Made by a program: the position numbers and the translations under genes
Shown: piece by piece, positions 21,364 to 33,918 of the stretch
Layout of the letters: each line of letters begins with the position of its first letter
Numbering within the stretch: position 1 is the first letter of the stretch
The notes under the pieces: generated by a model
Database searches by the model: none
Seen by the model: only the letters and a program-made list of their open reading frames with translations
Told to the model about the DNA's origin: nothing
Assembly: GCF_017591425.1 (NCBI RefSeq)
Contig: NW_024465885.1
Location: 36,464,501-36,528,500, forward strand
Direction: 5' to 3'
Length of the DNA: 64,000 nt
Origin: Ochotona curzoniae
Lineage: Eukaryota; Chordata; Mammalia; Lagomorpha; Ochotonidae

Positions 21364-21923
21364 AAAACAGGTCCGACAGTAAAATAACATTTGGAGATTG
21401 CAAATAGCATAATTCTGGTTTATTCATATCATTTAAATGGATAGTCCTCCAGCTTGGCAAACAAATGTAGAGAAATCGCTGGGGAGAGTTAGTAAATTGT
21501 TCCTAAAGCTAAGTGGATTCTCTGGGGAAATTATATCACATTCTCTATGGGAATGCTTGACTAGTCATTGGAATTGCTGCATAATTCTAAAATGAATCAT
21601 CAGCATTTAATAGAAGCCTGCATAAGGAAACAGACTTATGTTCAGTCCTCAGATGAACTTTCATTCATAATGTGAAATTTAAATGTTATTTCACATTTCC
21701 TGGCCTGCCTTCTTCAATTCCTTCCACAAAGATGAATTAGTTCTTTCCTGTCTAATCCTCTGACAGTCTTGCCATTATTCACTCATTCAAGTAACCTTTT
21801 ATTTTGGTTATTAAGTGCCCAGGCTCTCTTCTGGCCCTGATGACAACACTGAATATGAAATTCATGGTCCAGTGTAAAAAGAAGCAATGAATTTTCTTTA
21901 AATAATAAGGACATTTTTGAATT
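21364..21923. other. Unannotated intergenic DNA
   Basis: About 560 bp with no repeat recognised. Minus-strand frames (21779-22189 and 22017-22271) lie mostly over the neighbouring SINE. Confidence 0.45.
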
Positions 21924-22240
21924 GGCCTAGAGTTATAACACCATCTAGGATGCTCACAGCCCTTAACAAAGTGCTTGGGTTCAAGTCCTACCTCTACTTC
22001 CGATTGTAATTCCCTGCTAATACCCATCAGAGAAGCAGGATTCATGGTTCCATGACTGGGGTGCCCTCCCTCCACATAGAAGATAGAGGTGGAAGTTACA
22101 GCTCCTTGTTTCAGCCTGGCACAGCCCTTGTTGTGGGTTTTCAGAAAGTGAACTAGAAGAGCAATGATCTCTATCCTTCCCCCTCGCATCTCTTTTGCTT
22201 TGTCTCTGATTCAGATCAATAAGCAATACATAAAAACACC
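21924..22240 (+). mobile_element. Older-type CSINE
   Basis: 'gcctagagttataacaccat', 'agtgcttgggttcaagtcct' with a B-box-like 'ggttcaagtcc', 'tgtaattccctgctaatacc', 'gtttcagcctggcacagccc', 'gtgaactagaagagcaatga' and a CT-rich end. Near full length, old subfamily. Confidence 0.78.
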
Positions 22241-23290
22241 TAAGTAAATGGAAAAATAATAAGTAAGACATTTTTTGGAAAAAGAGAGAATTGTGGGTTA
22301 TTTTTAATTTTCTTAGGAAGGCTGCTTGGAGATATTAATTCTATAAAGGATCAAAAATTGCTGTCAATAAGAAAAATCAGTTGAAAAAGAGAGATTAGTA
22401 ATTGATATTTTTAGTAAAAGAAACTTCCATTGTATTTAGGGTATCATTCACATGAGACAGTGGGAGGCACAGCAGGATAGAAAGGAACTGTTATTTGTGG
22501 ACCGTTCTGTCCCTACTTTGATCCATGTTAGATCACGTTGTATAAGTTCATTGCATAAGTTCACTTGTGTGCATCTATGGTCCTTGTAAATGTCTAAAAT
22601 ATAAACTAACTGTTTCTTGCTAACTCCAAGCCATAGTCTTAAAAATTTCCCACAAAATTTCACAAGCATTATTTTAATTTTTTTATTTTGAAGGACTTAG
22701 GGTATTAGCTTACGACTTGATTAAAGAGTCATCCATTTTTTAACAGAGTTGTTTAGGATTTGCAAGAGAAAATAAGCAGCTTTTTGGTTAAACCACCGAA
22801 ATTTTCAATTTCACCTGCCAGAACTGCTAGATTACCTAAATAAACACAATCGAGTGTTTGGATTATATTTTAATGGTAATACATTATATGAAAAGCTTTA
22901 TAATATTAAGGAGCCCAAAAAGTTTATAGAAAAATGCAATTCACCAAAAAAAGAAAAATCATAGGTTCCAAAGGCTTATTTTGGGAAAAATAAATATATT
23001 TCTATTTTATTTTTATTTATTCTTATTTTATTTGTATTTTTTTAAGTTTGTGTTGTGTTAAAACTTGCATTTTGATGCTAGAGTAGATATTATGGAGAGA
23101 ATGGGATGTCAAAGAACAGAGAAAAGAATCCAGCAAAGATGCTATCCAACAGACTAGGAGGAAGTTGAGAGAGGGAAGTAAAAGGCTTTTTTTTTAAGGC
23201 TTTAAGGCTAAAGTCAAGAGATTTGCCAATGTTTTGATTGGAGGAAGGAAAATGAAAGACTTTTAAAGGATTATTTTAAGTGTTTGCTTT
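22241..23290. other. Unannotated AT-rich DNA
   Basis: Very AT-rich, with T/A-homopolymer-like sequence at about 22985-23045. A 73-codon minus frame (22448-22669) is not recognisable. No repeat assigned. Confidence 0.45.
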
Positions 23291-23392
23291 GAATACATGT
23301 TAAGTACATGTTAATAACAGCTTTAACTGTTAGAACATTGAATACATGTTAAGCTCATGTAAATAACAGATTTAACTGTTAGGAAGAACATT
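23291..23392 (+). repeat. Tandem duplication, 49-bp unit, two copies
   Basis: Copies at 23291-23339 and 23340-23392 share 'gaatacatgttaag', 'catgt', 'aataacag' and 'tttaactgttag', then 'gaacatt'. They differ by a few substitutions and a small insertion in the second copy. Confidence 0.85.
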
Positions 23393-23519
23393 CAGTTCTA
23401 AGAAGACAATTACGTTTTTCCTTTCCCTTGTTCTTCCTCCTTTAAGATCATTCCTTCCATCCCTTCTTTTTATTTTCCCTTAGTTTGTAGTTAAATAATT
23501 CCAAATTACTTTATAACTA

Positions 23520-23643
23520 CAGACTTAATGCATCCCTGGAAACCATCATGCTTAGTGAAATAAGCCAGTCCCCCAAAAGACAAATGGTGTATGTTTTCGA
23601 TATGTAATAGGTAATACAGAATATAAAATATATATATATATAT
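23520..23643 (+). mobile_element. Short old L1 ORF2-end fragment plus (TA)n
   Basis: 'gaaaccatcatgcttagtga' followed by 'aataagccagtcccccaaaa' matches the conserved end of L1 ORF2 that reads roughly E-T-I-M-L-S-E-I-S-Q. It is followed by AT-rich sequence and a (TA)n run at about 23628-23643. Heavily decayed. Confidence 0.65.
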
Positions 23644-24044
23644 TAAATGTACATACTGTGATTTGAGTATTTTTTACACCTTATCTGTACTCACATGAAA
23701 CAATGGAAAACAATGTATATTTACAATGGGTATGATATTTAAACCGACATCTTTAAGAACAAAAAATATTCATAGCATTTCCCTTAAAGCAGTAGTTAAA
23801 AATTATATAGTGGAAAGAATAAAATACCTCAATAATTTACTTTAAAAATGACTAATTCTCAATTTTGTCATAAAAATACAAACAACAAAATGAATAACAA
23901 AAAAAATTAAAGGGTTTTTATTTTCAAACATAAGATAAAAGTTATTCCTTATATAATCTTCAGGACTTGACTCATTTTTTCGGCAGTACTTAAGTAGTAT
24001 GAATAACCACTTTTATGCCATGTGTACTGATTTTAAATATTAAT

Positions 24045-24690
24045 TGTTCTTGCACTCTAGCTCAGATAGAGTAAAAGAATTTACTTCTGGGAATTTACCC
24101 AAAGGAAATGCAATTAACATATCAAAGTGCTATTAGTAAATCTGATGTTTATAACAGCTCAATTCATGACAGCTAAGATGTGAAATCAATTCAGATGTCC
24201 ATTAACAGATGGCTAAAAAGAAATTATGTTATATACATACATATGCACATATATATATCACATACATATGTACATATATGACAGAATGCTCATCAGCAGT
24301 AAAAAAGAATGGAATTCTGTGATCCTAACAAAACAGATGAAAGAACTGTCCTTCGATTTGAGTTGCCAACATATGGACTACAAAAACCATAATGTATGTG
24401 ATTGAAATTGTCATTTTGAGACTTGATGACTGTTCACAGCCCTTCTACATGCTTGATAACATAGTTTTGCTTTCTTTCCACTTACTACTTGTTGCATTCT
24501 GTACTTGGTGTTGTGCTAAGCATGTGATTATAAAGAAAATTGTATGTTTCTGTCATTGTAAAATTCGAAAGAAAAATAACAAAGGAAAGAAGGACAATGA
24601 GAGGAGGGAAACTGGTGTAAATTATTATGCTCTCAAATGTGTGTATATGAAATTTGCTTCCCTTATAAAATAAAATATAAAAATGATTTT
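24045..24690 (+). mobile_element. Old L1 3' end (ORF2 end plus 3' UTR)
   Basis: ORF2-terminal nucleotide landmarks include 'gggaatttacccaaaggaaa', 'tttataacagctcaattcat', 'cagatgtccattaacagatg' and 'catcagcagtaaaaaagaat', interrupted by a TA/CA-rich expansion at 24229-24285. A 3' UTR-like stretch follows with 'aaagaaaattgtatgtttct' and an A-rich end near 24668-24690. No reading frame is preserved; frames here (such as 24392-24673) are chance. Confidence 0.6.
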
Positions 24691-24984
24691 TTTTTAGAAA
24701 GCTAGATGAGCATTCAAAAACTGTCACTTTGGTCCTGCAAATATGCCAGGGTTGTTTTGGCAAGAGAGACAGAAACAAGAGAATCTTGCCCCATTGTCCT
24801 ATTTATATACAACATGTGTCAAATAAGCAAACACACAGAAATGTTGTCATCATTCCCAATAATGATGTCTTGAAAAGTGTGGTGGTGAGAAACATTTTGT
24901 TGTCCCCTGACAGAATATGTATCGTTGTGTTTTTGTAGACTGAATCTTCACCTTGTCACACTCCCTTACCTATAATGCAAAAAG

Positions 24985-25435
24985 TGACATGTTGCCATTT
25001 GTAGGCACATGGATGGAACTGGGGGTCAGCACATTAAGTCAAATGAGCAAAGCATGTAAGCACAGCTATCAGGTGATCTCATGTATGTGTGGAGTCAAAA
25101 TTGGCTATCTGGTAAAGTTAAAAATGTAAGGATAATGACCAGATGTTGATGGAAGTGCCAGTGAGGAAACTTTCATAAACAGTTACCAAGTTTTGGAGTT
25201 TTTCTGGACAGTAGGGTAATTATACGTAATGTTTAGTACTGTGTATTCCTCAATTTAAAAAAAGAACAGTCTAAGTGATAGAATTTTTGGTTTTCACTAT
25301 GATGAAATGTTGAATGCTTGAAAGGACAGAGTTGCCTTCAATGTAAATTTCACAATGAGCACATACAACAAAACATCACACACTCTATAACATACACAGT
25401 TTTGTATATGTCAGCAAAAGTTTTAAAACAAAATA
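24985..25435 (+). mobile_element. Second old L1 3' end fragment
   Basis: 'acatgttgccatttgtaggc', 'acatggatggaactgggggt', 'cattaagtcaaatgagcaaa' and 'aggtgatctcatgtatgtgt' match the ORF2 end of an ancient L1. A decayed 3' UTR then runs to 'ttaaaacaaaataaattt'. Separate from the preceding copy because the ORF2 end is present again. Confidence 0.6.
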
Positions 25436-26614
25436 AATTTTATAGGTCAATATGAAATTATAAATGAGAAAATATAAACAATAGCGAAATCCTGAACCAG
25501 GGATCATCTGTGAAGCAGTTTGCTCAGACACTGTACAAAGCTTCCAACTTCATGCCCTAGAAAGTAATCAGGACAGCCTAATTTTCTGTTCATTTCCAAT
25601 TATTCCCACTGATTATCAGTCTCTCCAAAATAAACAGTACTTCTCTGTGTATGTTACACCTAAGTGTTTATTAGCTGGACTTTGTTGGGGGTCTGTGCAG
25701 TGGATATAGGGGACACAAAGGTGTGAAGAGTATTGTGTCATTGCAGGCAGGGCCGCAAGGAGCTTTCTGCTGTATGGCAGGACCCGGAGGATGTCTCTAC
25801 AACCACCTGAATGCAGCTCCGCCTTCCTTTGCATTGACATGGGACCACACTGAGGAAGAATTCTAATCCATTCAGGCATTGTTTGCTGCTATGGAGTTGG
25901 CTTTTTTACTCAATGTGAGCTTGGAGGTTAATGTCAATAATAACATCTTGCAAAAGGGCCTTTTATTTTTCATACTGTCTGGGCTGTCCCCATTGACCTT
26001 ATGCTGATCATGGGACCTGTTTTAAGGGTTTCATTCTTGCCTTGTTCTTTAGGTTCTCCTTTTCTTTGTGATACAAGATTGAGTTGTAGATTAAGAATTG
26101 TAGCAGGAACTTCTAGAGTTTTTAGGTGAAACAAATGGCAGAATTATCCTTAGAAAAACCCACTTGACCATGACGTAAAAGGTCTGAGCCAGAGTTTGAC
26201 TGTTTCTGTATAAATAAAGCGAACAGCTTTCGCCCATTGTCCATTTTGATCATGAAATCGTAGTGGTCCATTTCTTTCCTCTTTACGCCTCATCCATACA
26301 CCCTTCTCAAGTTCCAAACTCAGCTGGAGCTGGACTCCGGCAAACTTTGGTATGGGATCCTGGGTCAGAGCGCAGCATAAGCGACTCTCTCCTAAGGCAT
26401 AGAGTAAAGAACAAGATTTTTCTAACAGAAGGTCCAGGAGCAGATGCAAATCAATGTCTAACCTAACAATATTATGGGAAAAAATGTTTCCGTTAAGGAG
26501 AAAGTGACAAATAACCCAACACAGAGCAATAGGAACCTGAGTTAATCCTTGAAAATAGGATGCTACCATTGTTTAGAGAAGGTGCTGGGGACAGAGATGA
26601 TACAGGTGTGTCGT
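25436..26614. other. Unannotated intergenic DNA with a spurious 139-codon frame
   Basis: A minus-strand frame of 139 codons at 26150-26569 is among the longest open frames in the window. It has no recognisable domain, and its stretch 'ctggagctggactccggc' near 26323 looks vaguely like a decayed antisense SINE head. I treat it as non-coding. A GC-richer patch at 25680-25850 is also unassigned. Confidence 0.4.
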
Positions 26615-26745
26615 AACCTGTGATTTACTAGGTAATTTACTAGCTGAAGAGTCTCAGAAGATTGTTCTGCTTCAGTTATCTCATCTTTAAAATGAGGAAA
26701 ACTGCATTAATAGCTAATGAAATTGAGTCTTTGATGGCATCATTA
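26615..26745 (+). mobile_element. Possible MIR-type SINE core
   Basis: 'cttcagttatctcatcttta' followed by 'aaaatgaggaaaactgcatt' resembles the ancient MIR signature (CTCAGTTTCCTCATCTGTAAAATG), and 'cctgtgatttactag' stands where a TGTGACCTTGGG-like motif is expected. MIRs are mammal-wide and non-autonomous. The match is short, so the call is tentative. Confidence 0.5.
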
Positions 26746-28450
26746 ATCTATACTGCTTTGAAAAGTACTTATATGATCAACTAGTGCTGAATACCATAAT
26801 TACTAAAAATATTAGATTATTATCTCCACTCAATAGATTGGGTTAAATGTAAAATGCTTTATCTGTTAATTTAAACGTCTAAGAACTTCTGAAGTCAGTT
26901 GAAAATGTTTAAGACAAAAAAAAACAAGAATTTTGTTTTACAACAGATCTCTTTAAAAATGGTGTGTTTTGAAAGTGGCAAAAAGGCAAAAACATACTTT
27001 TAGAGTTCTTGAAACCATGTAAAGCTTAGTATACATGAAGTTCTTGGCAGATTTTATTCAATAGGAAGCACTAAGTGTGAGCTGTGAGAGACATTGGAAA
27101 TAATAGGACAAATTGAATTAAAACCAAAGTGAAGTCTTGAGCACCATAATATTACCAGTAAAAATGCTAAAACAGGGTTATAAAGTTAGACTGCAACCTA
27201 TAAGAAATATATTCTGTGGTCCCCAAACATGAAACTTTATTCCGGTGACCAAATGTGTATCTGTTTCTGTATACCTGTAAGAAGAAAAACTCTTGAAATG
27301 TATTTGACATAATGATGGATATATTTAGTGTCTGTGATGTTTTCATTTTCTACTATGGATACAAATTGTACATGGAGCTAAAAAGAATAAATTTCTCTCT
27401 AAAAACAATGAGGGAAAAGCCAATCACAAAAAAGTATTTTATTTTATTTTGATTGATATTATGACATCAGATTTTATGTATTCCTTGGTACAATTCCAAG
27501 AAGACATCCACATTACCCTCATTCAACTGCTTCCCCAACCAATGCCCCTTCTTTCTTCACCGGGTTTTGTGAAGACATAATTTTCATCCACTGTATATCC
27601 ACAGGCTTCATTAGCCACTAATCATAATATTGAACAAGTGGGAGGAAGACCACTTTTCCACAGAAATATAATCAAAGGCAAAAAGTAGCAATCTGAATTC
27701 TGTCATTCATTTAAGCTATCATTTCAGGACCAGATCTCAGATTTGCCTTACTTGCAAGTTAACACAACAGTCTGCCACTTTATCACACACATTGGCATAA
27801 GGACAGGAGATTTCTAAGTTTATTGCAAACACCTGTATCTGAAGCCAAAGTAATACTTTTCCTTTATTTTTTTTTCCCTCTGAGCCTAAACTCTTAACAT
27901 TATAATCTTGTGAGATTCAGTGTTTCCCACCCCTTGAGTAGGATGAATGACAGAAGACATGAATTATTGAAGAACTCTTCTAGGAAGTCCATGCCCTTTT
28001 ACAGTCACGGGTGATAATTTAGCCTATCTTCCTTTCCAAAGAAGGACATTACATTCCTTATTCTGAAATTTAACTCTCCTCCAGGGAAGGGGACATCGCT
28101 TGAAGTTGCTTGCTTGTGCAAGCATCCTTAAAAAAATAGTCCACAAAAAACAGGTTGATGATGACTTTGTTCAGCAGATGAGACCTGAAGAAGCATTAGA
28201 AATCATGGAAAAATTATCTTCCAACCCTTACTACTCTATAGACAGCTGAAACAAGTCCATGTCAAAGTGTCAGTTCACAAGCACTTCACATTGAGATGCC
28301 ATTACCTTGAATTAAAACCCGACTGTGCAATCTTTGCAAGTATGCACTCAAGTACACAATATTGAATGTATTTACACTGCCTCCTCTTGACATATTCACC
28401 CTCCTATAATTTATGTGTTCATGGAAAATCCTTAAAGAGGATTTCCAGGT
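26746..28450. other. Unannotated intergenic DNA
   Basis: About 1.7 kb. A T-rich start at about 27435 with CT-rich sequence after it (27500-27560) could be a decayed antisense L1 3' end, but I cannot demonstrate it. No exon-like open frame. Confidence 0.4.
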
Positions 28451-28464
28451 CAAATTCACATTTT

Positions 28465-28565
28465 TGTTTCATTTCATTTTATTTATTTATTTTTTCATTA
28501 CATTGCATTATGTGACACAGTTTTTTTAGGCACTGGGATTCCCCCTCCCCCTCCCCCAACCCTCC
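28465..28565 (-). mobile_element. Very short L1 3' end, minus strand, with TSD
   Basis: Only the last about 100 bp of an L1: T-rich tail, 'cattacattgcattatgtga', 'taggcactgggattccccct' and a C-rich tract, matching the end of the antisense L1 at 20996-21110. Flanked by 'caaattcacattt' (28451-28463) and 'caaattcacactt' (28566-28578), 12 of 13 identical. Confidence 0.88.
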
Positions 28566-28578
28566 CAAATTCACACTT

Positions 28579-31149
28579 TTATGCTGATTTTTAAATAAAA
28601 TGAATTCTATCATGTTTACTTTTATGTAGTAAATATGTAGCAGAAATTTATATAAACAACAGAGGTTCATCCAATCTGCTAAAAGATTTGAATCTTTCCT
28701 TGCTCCCCCTAACACAGAGACATTTTGGAGAGCTTAATCTGGACAAAACCACATAGAGCAACAACAATGATGCTAGGGTGAGTAAAGACAAACACGAAGA
28801 ACTCGGAAGATAAAAATTGTGACCTATTTCTTCAAGTACAAACCCTGGCTTTGTGTGTTGTAACAGTCATTGTTTCAAAAAGACACTTCCTAAGATCATT
28901 TAAAGTGAGAAATTCATATGGGTAAGAAATAAAATTCCCTTCTTCAAATTTATATCTAGAATTTTTCATGCATTTCAAAACAAATACATGGGTGACCACT
29001 ACCTGCTGTAATTTGGCAAGCACCCCTGGGGATGGGGATAAGCTAACTGCAGGAAGAATTTTTGCCTGAATGCTAACAGGGTTTAAAAGGTATATTATTA
29101 AATGCAAGCATGGTGAGACTACAATGTGCTTTCACTAAGGAGAAAAAACATAAGTTAATTCTGTGAACACAAACACATTTCCTCACAGACAGTTGGAGGG
29201 AGGGCAAAAACCAGTTCAGTTTCAGAAATGGAACTGTTTATTACTTGAGCCTAAAGCAGCTTTCAAAGGAATTGAGACAGCCCAGCATGATTTTCTGAGA
29301 GCTTAAATGCCAAACATTCATCTGAGTACCTGGAAAACCAGAAGGACCGCTGTGTTCATTTCAGGATGTCCTGGAAGCAGAGAGAGCAGAAGAGCCTTGA
29401 GGTTGCCATTTCAGTTAACAAGATGTCAACTTAATGCTTCAGGAAAGATTAGCCACATTTTTAGAGACCTAAAAGAAGGGCTCGAGAACCAGTTTCAGCT
29501 TTCACATGCACATGGATACATGTGATATGTTGATATTAGTGTTCTTTCACTGGTTTCTTGAAATGGCAAGTTGAGAACTATAATGTGAGGCTTTAGTAGA
29601 ACCTGTGTAATTTCTGATATTATTCTTGCAGTTGTAAGCAAGGAAGCTTTTTTCAGCTATTTATTTATATAAAAATAAAACGCATCTTAAGTCACAAAAC
29701 AGCAGAATCAGTTGACTAATAAGTCTACTACCCCTCTCCTTGGCAAAAAAAAAATATTTTATCTAAATGTCATTTCCCTTCTCTAAGTTTTGAACAAAGC
29801 TTTCTTTAAAAACATTGAAGACCCATTAGATTCATGATGCTACAAACTGTTGCCTGATTATCATGAAAGGTCAGAGTTTCATGATTTATAAACTTTAAGT
29901 ATGTAAAAATAAATTATATACAGATATAATTTTCCATAGTCCCTTATATATGACTTTGATATTCACAACAGAAATTATTGTAAAATGATGGGGATGGCAT
30001 GCAGAAAAGGCAAAATATAATTGACCGTGTAACTCCTTTTTGTGTCTTTCAATCACCTTATTCCTGTTCGTGAAAAGTGTGTGCACTACCATGTAACTCT
30101 TTGATAATCTCAATTCAAACCTGATACGCACAAGAGAAATGACCCAGAACAAGTTTCAGAAATCCACCCTCACCCTTTCGTGGTGCACATTCATCTCGCC
30201 CAATTCTGTGTTAGGCCTGGCATTCACTTCCTCCTGCTTCTGCCTCATTCTACGACAGCTTGAATTCACAAGCAGTGGCACAACAGCACAAAATAGCCTG
30301 TTTGTGTGTGTGTTACATTCAAATCAAATATATCAAAGGTTTCATTTCCATAGGGTTATAATTACTTGAAGCAACTGAAACTTCTCCCTAAAGTGCTATT
30401 CATGTATAAAGGACCATGGAGTTTTAGAGTCTTAGTTGATACCAGAGATGACGAAATCTGAAGCTTCTACGAGGAAACAAGGACATGACATAAGTACCAG
30501 GTTAGATCTCAACACAGAATATTTCCTACAGTTTAATGCTGTTTGCTAAGATTAATTCTGAAGTAATTTGCTTGAATTTAGGATAGCTGCAACTTCCTAG
30601 GATGGCAGTTATTAAATTCAGGTGTCTTAAAAATTCTAAAACATTGGAGACGCCCCATTGCATTTCAAATCCCATGGAGGAGCAGCTGTTGAATTCGCCC
30701 GTGAGTTCAATGCATCAGCTCAGGTACTGGTAACATGAAAGCAATTCTGAACCAGACTATAGAGACAGCAAAGTTTATCTTGCATGATCTTCCCATTTGG
30801 TATTGAGAAACTTCTTCTTCTTACTTTTCTTGACACTTAAACTATATTATCAGGAAAGTATCAGCCACGGATTTTATTAATTTTCAGTCCACTTTAATTA
30901 AAGTCTTCAAATAATCTTAAATTCAAGTAATTATATAGTTAACACTATTCATCTTTGCTAAAATTCTTTGTGGCTAAAATAATAACATTTTGATACTATT
31001 CTTTTTACAGTACGTGAATAATTCCAGTTTTTGAAAATAGAAAACACTTTGAGAAACATTATTTCATATTCATCATAATATGTATCATCTTATTCTACCA
31101 AAATAGTAACCCAGTATCTTTTAAGGACTTTATTTTAATTCATCCATTT
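28579..31149. other. Unannotated intergenic DNA
   Basis: About 2.6 kb with no SINE or L1 I can see. Open frames of 60-91 codons on both strands (28832-29107 minus, 29307-29525 plus, 29895-30152 minus, 30139-30369 plus) overlap without order and give no recognisable protein. Confidence 0.45.
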
Positions 31150-31284
31150 AAGTATTGATAATTCAGAATGAGAGAGAGAGAGGTCTTTCATCAGCTGGTT
31201 CATTTCTCAAATGGTTACAAAAGTTGGAACTGGGCTAGGAAGAGCCCAGAATCAGAAACTTCATCCAAGTTTCCTCTGTGTTCA
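31150..31284 (-). mobile_element. CSINE 3' half, minus strand
   Basis: Reversed SINE tail region: 'gagagagagaggtctttcat', 'cagctggttcatttctcaaa', 'ttggaactgggctaggaaga', 'cagaaacttcatccaag'. It stops where a plus-strand SINE begins, the same layout as 6231-6690. Confidence 0.7.
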
Positions 31285-31530
31285 CCAGGTGTCCATGTAC
31301 TTACTCCACTTCCCATTCAGTTCCTTGTTTGTGCCCTGGAAAAGCAGTTGAGTATGCTACAAAGCCTGTGACACTGCACCCACATGCAAGACCCAGAAGA
31401 ATTTCCTGGCTCCTGATTTTGAATCAGCCCCAGCCATTGAAGCCACTTGGGGAGTGAACCAGTAGATGGAAGATCTTTTCTTCTCACTTTCTCTCTGTAA
31501 ACTACCTTTCCAATAAAAAAAAAAGACTAA
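31285..31530 (+). mobile_element. CSINE, plus strand, head truncated
   Basis: 'cttactccacttcccattca', 'gttccttgtttgtgccctgg', 'gacactgcacccacatgcaa', 'ccacttggggagtgaaccag', 'tagatggaagatctttt' and 'cctttccaataaaaaaaaaa'. The body is well preserved; the first about 50-60 bases of the element are missing. Confidence 0.85.
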
Positions 31531-33611
31531 AATCAGTCAATATATATGGGACATTGGAAGATACTCATCTTTTCCTCTGATCCAATAATATAATAGTGCA
31601 TTATATTAGAGGCATTGATCATTTTGTGATCCAAACCATGTTTCAAATATTTTCACGGTATGTCCTCCAATATCATGGAGTTTCCCTAAGTTATCTGCTG
31701 TTATCTTAGCATTTTCATTCTCTCCTTCCACTATGAAAAGCACCCAAATATTAACGTTTGAATATTTGGGAGACTGTGGGTAAAATGACAGTTTTGTGTT
31801 TCTTCCTGAATAAAGACTTCTGCTTTTAAATGTTACATGCACTGCTAAGCTGTTTTTGTCAGTTTATTGCAGTAAAACACCAAAAGGGAGGGGACAGAGG
31901 TGGGGGATTTCACTTCACCCCTACAGTTGCTGCAAAATTAAATTTCACAGGATATTAAAATTCGTGACATGAAGTATGAAGAATAAGAGCTCCCGGAATC
32001 CACAGATGTCATCAGTAGGTAGCTCTGCTTGTAAAACGTGTTGCAGGAATTTTAACATTTACATAGCATTTTGAAATGTATCTGCAAAGTTTGCATAAGA
32101 ATCTTAATGTTCAGTCACTAGTCTTTCACTGACAAAAAGGAGCAGCTAGGCAGGAAACTACTGTCTACTTACTTGTACCATTAGTGTGTAGAAGAGAAAA
32201 GATCATTTTCTTTCCACCCTTTCTGTGTTCCTAGGTGAGACTCCCTTTAATAAACAACAGATTAGTAATAAAAAAAACATAGTGAAATTAAATAGGAAGA
32301 ATACCTCAGATTCAGAGAAATAAGCAAAATTTGAAACAGATGGTTTTAAAACCCTTGAGTATACACTTTGGCAAAACAAAGAATGAAAAGTGAGCTGCAT
32401 CAGTTTGCCTTACTACCAAATGGGGTTGGCCATTGGCCATTCCGCATAATAGCAGTCTGTGTTGCAGGTCTTTTGAGAAAAGGAAGTGTTTATTTATGGG
32501 ACAGAAGGAGACTAGAGATTATGCCTTAGATTTTCCTCGAGGTCTCAGAAAGCTTTATAGAATATGCAGGAGAAAACTGTGTAAGGGAATGTTGAGAAAG
32601 CAAGTTCCAATTAAAGGGACTTTGAATTAGGACAACACAACTCAGTCCTAAGCAGTTCTAAGAAATCAAAAACTTACAACATATTATTAGACACACTGTC
32701 AAAATTTAAGATTGTGAGAGCTTTCCAGACCAAAAAAAAAAAAGCAAAAAGGGATTGCAGAATTTTTACTGCCAGGAAAAGCTAGCACAGTAAATGGTCT
32801 GGGTATCTACCAGTGATTGTAGACAGCACGCACTCTATTACATTGAGATTTCTGAATCAGATGGGAATTTCCCTTAGTAAGAAAGATAGCTGTTTTATTG
32901 TCTCCAGTTTCTCAAAAATAATCCACTAATAGCATTACTGCCAAAAGGCAAATTTTGCAGATTCAAATGCTGGTCCACTATAATAACAAAGTTTTTGTTT
33001 GTTTTGTTTTGCTTTTTTTAGTTTTGCACTAATGAAAGACTATCCGTGTGATACAGAGAGACACACACTGTAAAGGTCACACAGCATTAAAAAGACAAAC
33101 ACAATGAAGAAAACTGTGGACAAACCAATAAAGCTTCAGCTGAGTTAGGCCAGATATTGAATTCATCCAATCTTTAAAATTCCCCTGGTCCAAATATTGC
33201 AGTTTAGAGATGACATGACGAAGCCGGAAATAAGAAGTCGTAACCAGGGAACAGAATCAGGCTGTCATTCCCCAGAGCACATAATTTTGCCTTTAACTGA
33301 TTGAAGTCTGTCTTTGGAGTATGTTTTCTATTTTTAAAGGAAAAAGTGAGCTCATTCCAAAGATTCTGCTTTTCCATTTTTCTCCTTTCCAACAGCACTG
33401 TCATCAGAAGCAACAAGAACACTCTGCAAACTACATGAGAAGTTTGTAAAGCCCAGTCAAGACGCCTTGTCATTTCAGCAAAACCTTTCCAGATCAGAAT
33501 AGGTACATCATGACAACACATGACGGAGTCAAGCCATAAGCAAGAAAGCAGAAAATCAGCTAATCGTATATTGTCATTGTAAGAATTAATAATACAGTCA
33601 GAAACAATAGC
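31531..33611. other. Unannotated intergenic DNA
   Basis: About 2.1 kb. The 143-codon minus frame at 33204-33635 is the longest here but has no recognisable domain, and its right end enters the next SINE. A 'gtttttgtttgttttgtttt' run near 32990-33010 is low-complexity. Confidence 0.45.
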
Positions 33612-33918
33612 ATGGCAGCTATCCTCACCTCGCATCTATTGGGATTCCATTTGGGTGCCAGTTTGTATCCTGGCTGCTCTTTTTATTACTCAATTCCTTG
33701 CTTGTAGCCTGAGGAAGCAATAGAGGATGGCCCAAAGCCTTGGAACCTTGCTGTCACATGGAAGATCTGGAAGAAGTTCCTAGTTCCTGGCTTCAGATTA
33801 GCTCAACTCCAGCCATTGTGACTACTTGGGGACTGAGCCAGAAGATAGAAACTCTTCTATCTCTCCTCTGTAAATCTGCCTTTCCAGAAAAAAATAAAAT
33901 AAGTCTTTAAAAAACAAG
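33612..33918 (+). mobile_element. CSINE, nearly full-length
   Basis: 'ggcagctatcctcacctcgc', 'gggattccatttgggtgcca', 'agaggatggcccaaagcctt', 'gttcctggcttcagattagc', 'cttggggactgagccagaag', 'gtaaatctgcctttccagaa' and an A-rich tail. Only the outermost head looks degraded. Confidence 0.85.

Noticed and set aside
26150..26569. 139-codon minus-strand open frame as a possible gene
   Set aside because: No recognisable domain, start context or splice signals; part of the DNA may be a decayed antisense SINE head, and frames this long are expected by chance in 64 kb.
33204..33635. 143-codon minus-strand open frame
   Set aside because: Unrecognisable protein, runs into a CSINE at its right end, and no supporting gene structure.
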